A model generated the notes under the pieces. It was given only the letters and a program-made list of their open reading frames with translations. It was not told the DNA's origin and made no database searches. A program made the translations under genes and the position numbers. From NCBI RefSeq assembly GCF_000003605.2, contig NW_003136354.1:1-21794 (forward strand): a DNA stretch of 21,794 nt. The letters are read 5' to 3'. Positions 18,661 through 21,794 of the stretch are shown one piece after another. The DNA comes from Saccoglossus kowalevskii. Lineage: Eukaryota > Hemichordata > Enteropneusta > Harrimaniidae. Within the stretch, counting starts at the first letter, position 1. Each line of letters starts with the position of its first letter.

Positions 18661-18733
18661 TGCATTGGCCGGGAATCGAACCCGGAATCCTCCCGCGTGG
18701 CAGGCGAGAATTCTACCACTGAACCACCAATGC
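18661..18733 (-). tRNA. U63: tRNA-Gly(GCC) with 2-nt variable-loop insertion
   Basis: 73 nt, anticodon GCC; stems, boxes and terminator intact. The variable loop is two nucleotides longer (plus strand aatcct instead of gcct). A box to B box spacing grows by 2, which TFIIIC tolerates in general. Confidence 0.88.
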
Positions 18734-18977
18734 GATATGTTGTTGTTCTATCACGGACATTTCAGGAAATATTGAATTTTATGTGACATAATTCAGATTA
18801 AGTTAGTATCAGTACTCGATATTGTAGATTCCATATTTATACAAATAATCTAGTCAGTTGTTTCCACCTGAAATTTACATACGTCTCGCATGGGCAATGT
18901 GCGAGATTTCCGCGCTTTTAGTGACACACAGAAATAACGTCATATTGAACTATTAATTGACAGCACCAAAATCATTT

Positions 18978-19014
18978 TGCATTGGCCGGGAATCTCCCAC
19001 TGAACCACCAATGC
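18978..19014 (-). pseudogene. U64: class B tRNA-Gly remnant with truncated upstream spacer
   Basis: 37-bp deleted form with one private change (ctcccactg). It has the same 76-bp upstream deletion as U62, at offset 522, so U62-63 and U64-65 descend from one duplicated dimer. Confidence 0.88.
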
Positions 19015-19182
19015 GATATGTTGTTGTTCCATCACGGACATTTATGCAAATAATCTAGTCAGTTGCTTCCGCCTCAAATTTACATACGTCTCGCATGGGC
19101 AATGTGCGAGATTTCCGCGCTTTTAGTGACACGCAGAAATAACGTCATATTGAACTATTAATTGACAGCACCAAAATCATTT

Positions 19183-19253
19183 TGCATTGGCCGGGAATCG
19201 AACCCAGGCCTCCCGCGTGGCAGGCGAGAATTCAACCACTGAACCACCAATGC
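19183..19253 (-). tRNA. U65: class A tRNA-Gly(GCC), A21T
   Basis: 71 nt, anticodon GCC. A21T in the D loop and a T50.G64 wobble. Boxes and terminator present. Confidence 0.87.
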
Positions 19254-19454
19254 GATATGTTGTTGATCCATCACGGACATTTCAGGAAATATTAAATTGT
19301 ATGTGACATAATGCAGATTAAGTTAGTATCAGTACTCAATAATGTAGATTCCATATATATACAAATAATCTAGTCAGTTGTTTCCACCTGAAATTTACAT
19401 ACGTCTCGCATGGGCAATGTGCGAGGTTTCCGCGCTTTTAGTGACACACAGAAA

Positions 19455-19462
19455 TGACGTCA
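19455..19462. promoter_or_regulatory. TGACGTCA palindrome (CRE-like)
   Basis: Third copy, left of the remnant U66. Confidence 0.35.
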
Positions 19463-19497
19463 TATTGAACTATTAATTGACAGCACCAAAATCATTT

Positions 19498-19534
19498 TGC
19501 ATTGGCCGGGAATCTACCACTGAACCACCAATGC
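19498..19534 (-). pseudogene. U66: class B tRNA-Gly remnant
   Basis: 37-bp deleted form, normal acceptor, left partner of class E unit U67 but without the usual catcgcgg flank, so this B-E pair was formed by a separate exchange. TGACGTCA downstream at 19455-19462. Confidence 0.9.
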
Positions 19535-19776
19535 GATATGCTGTTGTTCCATCACGGACATTTCAGGAAATATTGAATTTTATGTGACATAATGCAGATT
19601 AAGTTAGTATCAGAACTCGATAATGTAGATTCCATATCTATACAAATAATCTAGTCAGTTGTTTCCACCTGAAGTTTGCATACGCCTTGCATGGGCAATG
19701 TGCGAGGTTCCGCGCTTTTAGTGACACACAGATATAACGTCATATTGAACATTTAATTGCAGCACCAACATCATTT

Positions 19777-19847
19777 TGCATTGGCCGGGAATCGAACCCG
19801 GGCCTCCCGCGTGGCAGGCAAGAATTCTACCACTGAACCACCAATGC
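19777..19847 (-). tRNA. U67: class E tRNA-Gly(GCC) lacking its terminator
   Basis: 71 nt, anticodon GCC, only C29T (T.G with G41). TTTT is TGTT; the next gene-strand T4 is beyond remnant U66. Confidence 0.88.
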
Positions 19848-20091
19848 GCTATGCTGTTGTTCTATCACGGACATTTCAGGAAATACTGAATTTTATGTGA
19901 CATAATGCAGATTAAGTTATTAACAGAACGCGATAATGTAGATTCCATATCTATACAAATAATCTAGTCAGTTGTTTCCACCTGAAATTTACATACGTCT
20001 CGCATGGGCAATGTGCGAGATTTCCGCGCTTTTAGTGACACACAGAAATAACGTCATATTGAACTATTAATTGACAGCACCAAAATCATTA

Positions 20092-20162
20092 TGCACTGGC
20101 CGGGAATCGAACCCGGGCCTCCCGCGTGGCAGGCGAGAATTCTACCACTGAACCACCAATGC
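20092..20162 (-). tRNA. U68: class F tRNA-Gly(GCC)
   Basis: 71 nt, anticodon GCC; the only change from canonical is a T4.G69 acceptor wobble. Boxes and terminator intact. Likely functional by sequence. Confidence 0.93.
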
Positions 20163-20405
20163 GCTATGTTGTTGTTCAATCACGGACATTTCAGGAATAT
20201 TGAATTTTATGTGACATAATGCAGATTAAGTTAGTATCAGTACTCGATAATGTAGATTTCATATCTATACAAATAATCTAGTCAGTTGTTTCCACCTGAA
20301 ATTTACATACGTCTCGCATGGGCAATGTGCGAGATTTCCGCGCTTTTAGTGACACACAGAAATAACGTCATATTGAACTATTAATTGACAGCACCAAAAT
20401 CATTA

Positions 20406-20442
20406 TGCATTGGCCGGGAACCTACCACTGAACCACCATTGC
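20406..20442 (-). pseudogene. U69: class B tRNA-Gly remnant
   Basis: 37-bp deleted form with two private changes (ggaacctacc; ccattgc, which breaks the acceptor stem near its end). The cattatg left flank is of class F type, another mosaic unit. Confidence 0.88.
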
Positions 20443-20686
20443 GCTATGCTGTTGTTCTATCACGGACATTTCAGGAAATACTGAATTTTATGTGACATAA
20501 TGCAGATTAAGTTATTAACAGAACGCGATAATGTAGATTCCATATCTATACAAATAATCTAGTCAGTTGTTTCCACCTGAAATTTACATACGTCTCGCAT
20601 GGGCAATGTGCGAGATTTCCGCGCTTTTAGTGACACACAGAAATAACGTCATATTGAACTATTAATTGACAGCACCAAAATCATTT

Positions 20687-20757
20687 TGCATTGGCCGGGA
20701 ATCGAACCCGGGCCTCCCGCGTGGCAGGCGAGAATTCTACCACTGAACCACCAATGC
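20687..20757 (-). tRNA. U70: canonical tRNA-Gly(GCC)
   Basis: Body identical to U19; terminator TTTT at 20677-20680. Equivalent of mismatch-bearing U22 in the block repeated at offset 14185. Confidence 0.96.
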
Positions 20758-21001
20758 GACATGTTGTTGTTCCATCACGGACATTTCAGGAAATATTGAA
20801 TTTTATGTGACATAAAGCAGATCAAGTTAGTATCAGAACGCGATAATGTAGATTCCATATCTATACAAATAATCTAGTCAGTTGTTTCCACCTGAAAATT
20901 ACATATGTCTCGCATGGGCAATGTGCGAGATTTCCGCGCTTTTAGTGACACACAGAAATAACGTCATATTGAACTATTAATTGACAGCACCAAAATCATT
21001 T

Positions 21002-21038
21002 TGCATAGGCCGGGAATCTACCACTGAACCACCAATGC
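21002..21038 (-). pseudogene. U71: class B tRNA-Gly remnant
   Basis: 37-bp deleted form, T5-T68 subtype, left partner of class C unit U72. Confidence 0.9.
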
Positions 21039-21282
21039 GATATGTTGTTGTTCCATCACGGACATTTCAGGAAATATTGAATTTTATGTGACATAATGCA
21101 GATTAAGTTAGTATCAGAACTCGATAATGTAGATTCCATATCTATACAAATAATCTAGTCAGTTATTTCCACCTGAAATTTACATACGCCTTGCATGGGC
21201 AAAGTGCGAGATATCCGCGCTTTTAGTGACATACAGAAATAGCGTCATATTGAACTATTAATTGACAGCACCAAAATCATTT

Positions 21283-21353
21283 TGCATTGGCCGAGAATCG
21301 AACACGGACCTCCCGCGTGGCTGGCGACAATTCTACCACTGAACCACCAACGC
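21283..21353 (-). tRNA. U72: class C degraded tRNA-Gly(GCC)
   Basis: Class C set (U33A, C27G, G52T/C62T, A3G); terminator present. Probable pseudogene. Confidence 0.8.
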
Positions 21354-21597
21354 GATATGTTGTTGTTCCATCACGGACATTTCAGGAAATATTGAATTTT
21401 ATGTGACATATTGTAGATCAAGTTGGTATCAGAACGCGATAATGTAGATTCCATATCTATACAAATAATCTAGTCAGTTGTTTCCACCTGAAATTTACAT
21501 ACGTCTCTCGTGGGCAATGTGCGAGATTTCCGCGCTTTTAGTGACACACAGAAATAACGTCATATTGAACTATTAATTGACAGCACCAAAATCATTA

Positions 21598-21668
21598 TGC
21601 ACTGGCCGGGAATCGAACCCGAGCCTACCGCGTGGCAGGCGAGAATTCTACCACTGAACCACCAATAC
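21598..21668 (-). tRNA. U73: class F tRNA-Gly(GCC), G43T
   Basis: 71 nt, anticodon GCC. T2.G71, T4.G69 and T49.G65 wobbles; G43T mispairs with C27. Boxes and terminator intact. Last unit before the window edge; the array clearly continues. Confidence 0.86.
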
Positions 21669-21794
21669 GATATGTTGTTGTTCCATCACGGACATTTCAG
21701 AATATTGAATTTTATGTGACATAATGCAGATTAAGTAAGTATCAGTACTCGATATTGTAGATTCCATATCTATACAATAATCTAGTCAGTTGTT

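Larger units (their letters stand above)
1..21794 (-). repeat. tRNA-Gly(GCC) tandem satellite array, 73 units
   Basis: The whole window is a head-to-tail array. Gene starts are spaced 315 bp apart after a full unit and 281 bp after a unit with the 34-bp gene deletion; a few intervals differ by small indels or spacer deletions. All genes face left. The spacer is about 244 bp and looks as well conserved between units as the gene itself, which suggests homogenisation of whole units rather than selection on the tRNA alone. Neither array edge is inside the window. No unit-free stretch longer than about 250 bp exists, so nothing else of gene size is present. Positions 1-89 and 21669-21794 are partial spacers. 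Confidence 0.97.

Noticed and set aside
1-21794. CRISPR array
   Set aside because: The repeats are about 300 bp with no unique spacers between short direct repeats, and the repeat contains a eukaryotic tRNA gene.
1-21794. tRNA-derived SINE family
   Set aside because: Units are head to tail at a constant period, with no A-rich or simple-repeat tail, no target-site duplications and no dispersed insertion sites. The tRNA has no tRNA-unrelated body fused in one transcript.
1-21794. 5S rRNA, snRNA or other RNA genes in the spacer
   Set aside because: I looked for a second Pol III gene with its own A/B boxes or a recognisable 5S or U-snRNA segment in the spacer on both strands and saw none.
1-21794. 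Bacterial or organellar origin
   Set aside because: The tRNA lacks an encoded CCA, matches the animal cytosolic tRNA-Gly(GCC) form with Pol III boxes and a T-run terminator, and no open reading frames of bacterial density are present.

Overview
The window is one continuous tandem array with no unique flanking DNA. I count 73 units, U1 to U73 from left to right. Each carries a tRNA-Gly(GCC) gene, or a remnant of one, on the minus strand, inside an AT-rich spacer of about 244 bp. A full unit is about 315 bp and a unit with the internally deleted gene about 281 bp. The gene is eukaryotic nuclear: it has internal Pol III A and B boxes, no encoded CCA, and a T-run just downstream. From memory, its acceptor stem (GCATTGG/CCAATGC) and anticodon stem match the vertebrate or deuterostome form of tRNA-Gly(GCC) better than the insect or nematode form (GCATCGG). 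An animal genome is likely; I cannot name the species. Substitutions below use standard tRNA numbering on the gene (minus) strand.

Unit classes. A: canonical or nearly so (U9, 10, 13, 18, 19, 22, 25, 31-33, 35, 36, 52-54, 60, 63, 65, 70). F: A-like with T4.G69 and/or T2.G71 acceptor wobbles (U8, 21, 44, 47, 68, 73). B: 37-bp remnant with one fixed 34-bp internal deletion that removes the anticodon arm and T loop (25 units). C: full length but with U33 changed to A, a broken 27-43 pair and a weakened B box (10 units). D: G7T and G41T (U4, 5, 41, 55). E: body often perfect, but the Pol III terminator TTTT is mutated to TGTT (U7, 15, 28, 43, 51, 57, 59, 67). U26 is truncated at its 3' end. Five units (U19, 25, 35, 52, 70) have both an exactly canonical body and a TTTT terminator. 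U28, 57 and 59 have canonical bodies without the terminator.

The classes are ordered. Every C unit with a visible left neighbour, except one, lies immediately right of a B unit (8 of 9), as do 7 of 8 E units. This gives B-C and B-E dimers of about 596 bp. Longer blocks recur: positions 1 to about 2230 match about 11086 to 13000 apart from one extra D unit; U16-18 recur at U23-25 (offset 2137); U22-24 recur at U70-72 (offset 14185); U62-63 recur at U64-65 (offset 522, sharing a 76-bp spacer deletion). This is a mosaic higher-order satellite shaped by unequal exchange or gene conversion, in which a few functional-looking tRNA genes sit among amplified dead copies.

The spacers hold no protein gene. 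They contain a TATA-like stretch upstream of each gene, a conserved GC-rich hairpin whose variants mostly keep G.U-compatible pairing on the plus strand, and in three units a perfect TGACGTCA palindrome. Transcription is leftward. An E unit lacks its terminator, and no other T4 occurs before the next unit, so a transcript starting in E would be expected to run through the spacer into the adjacent B remnant.
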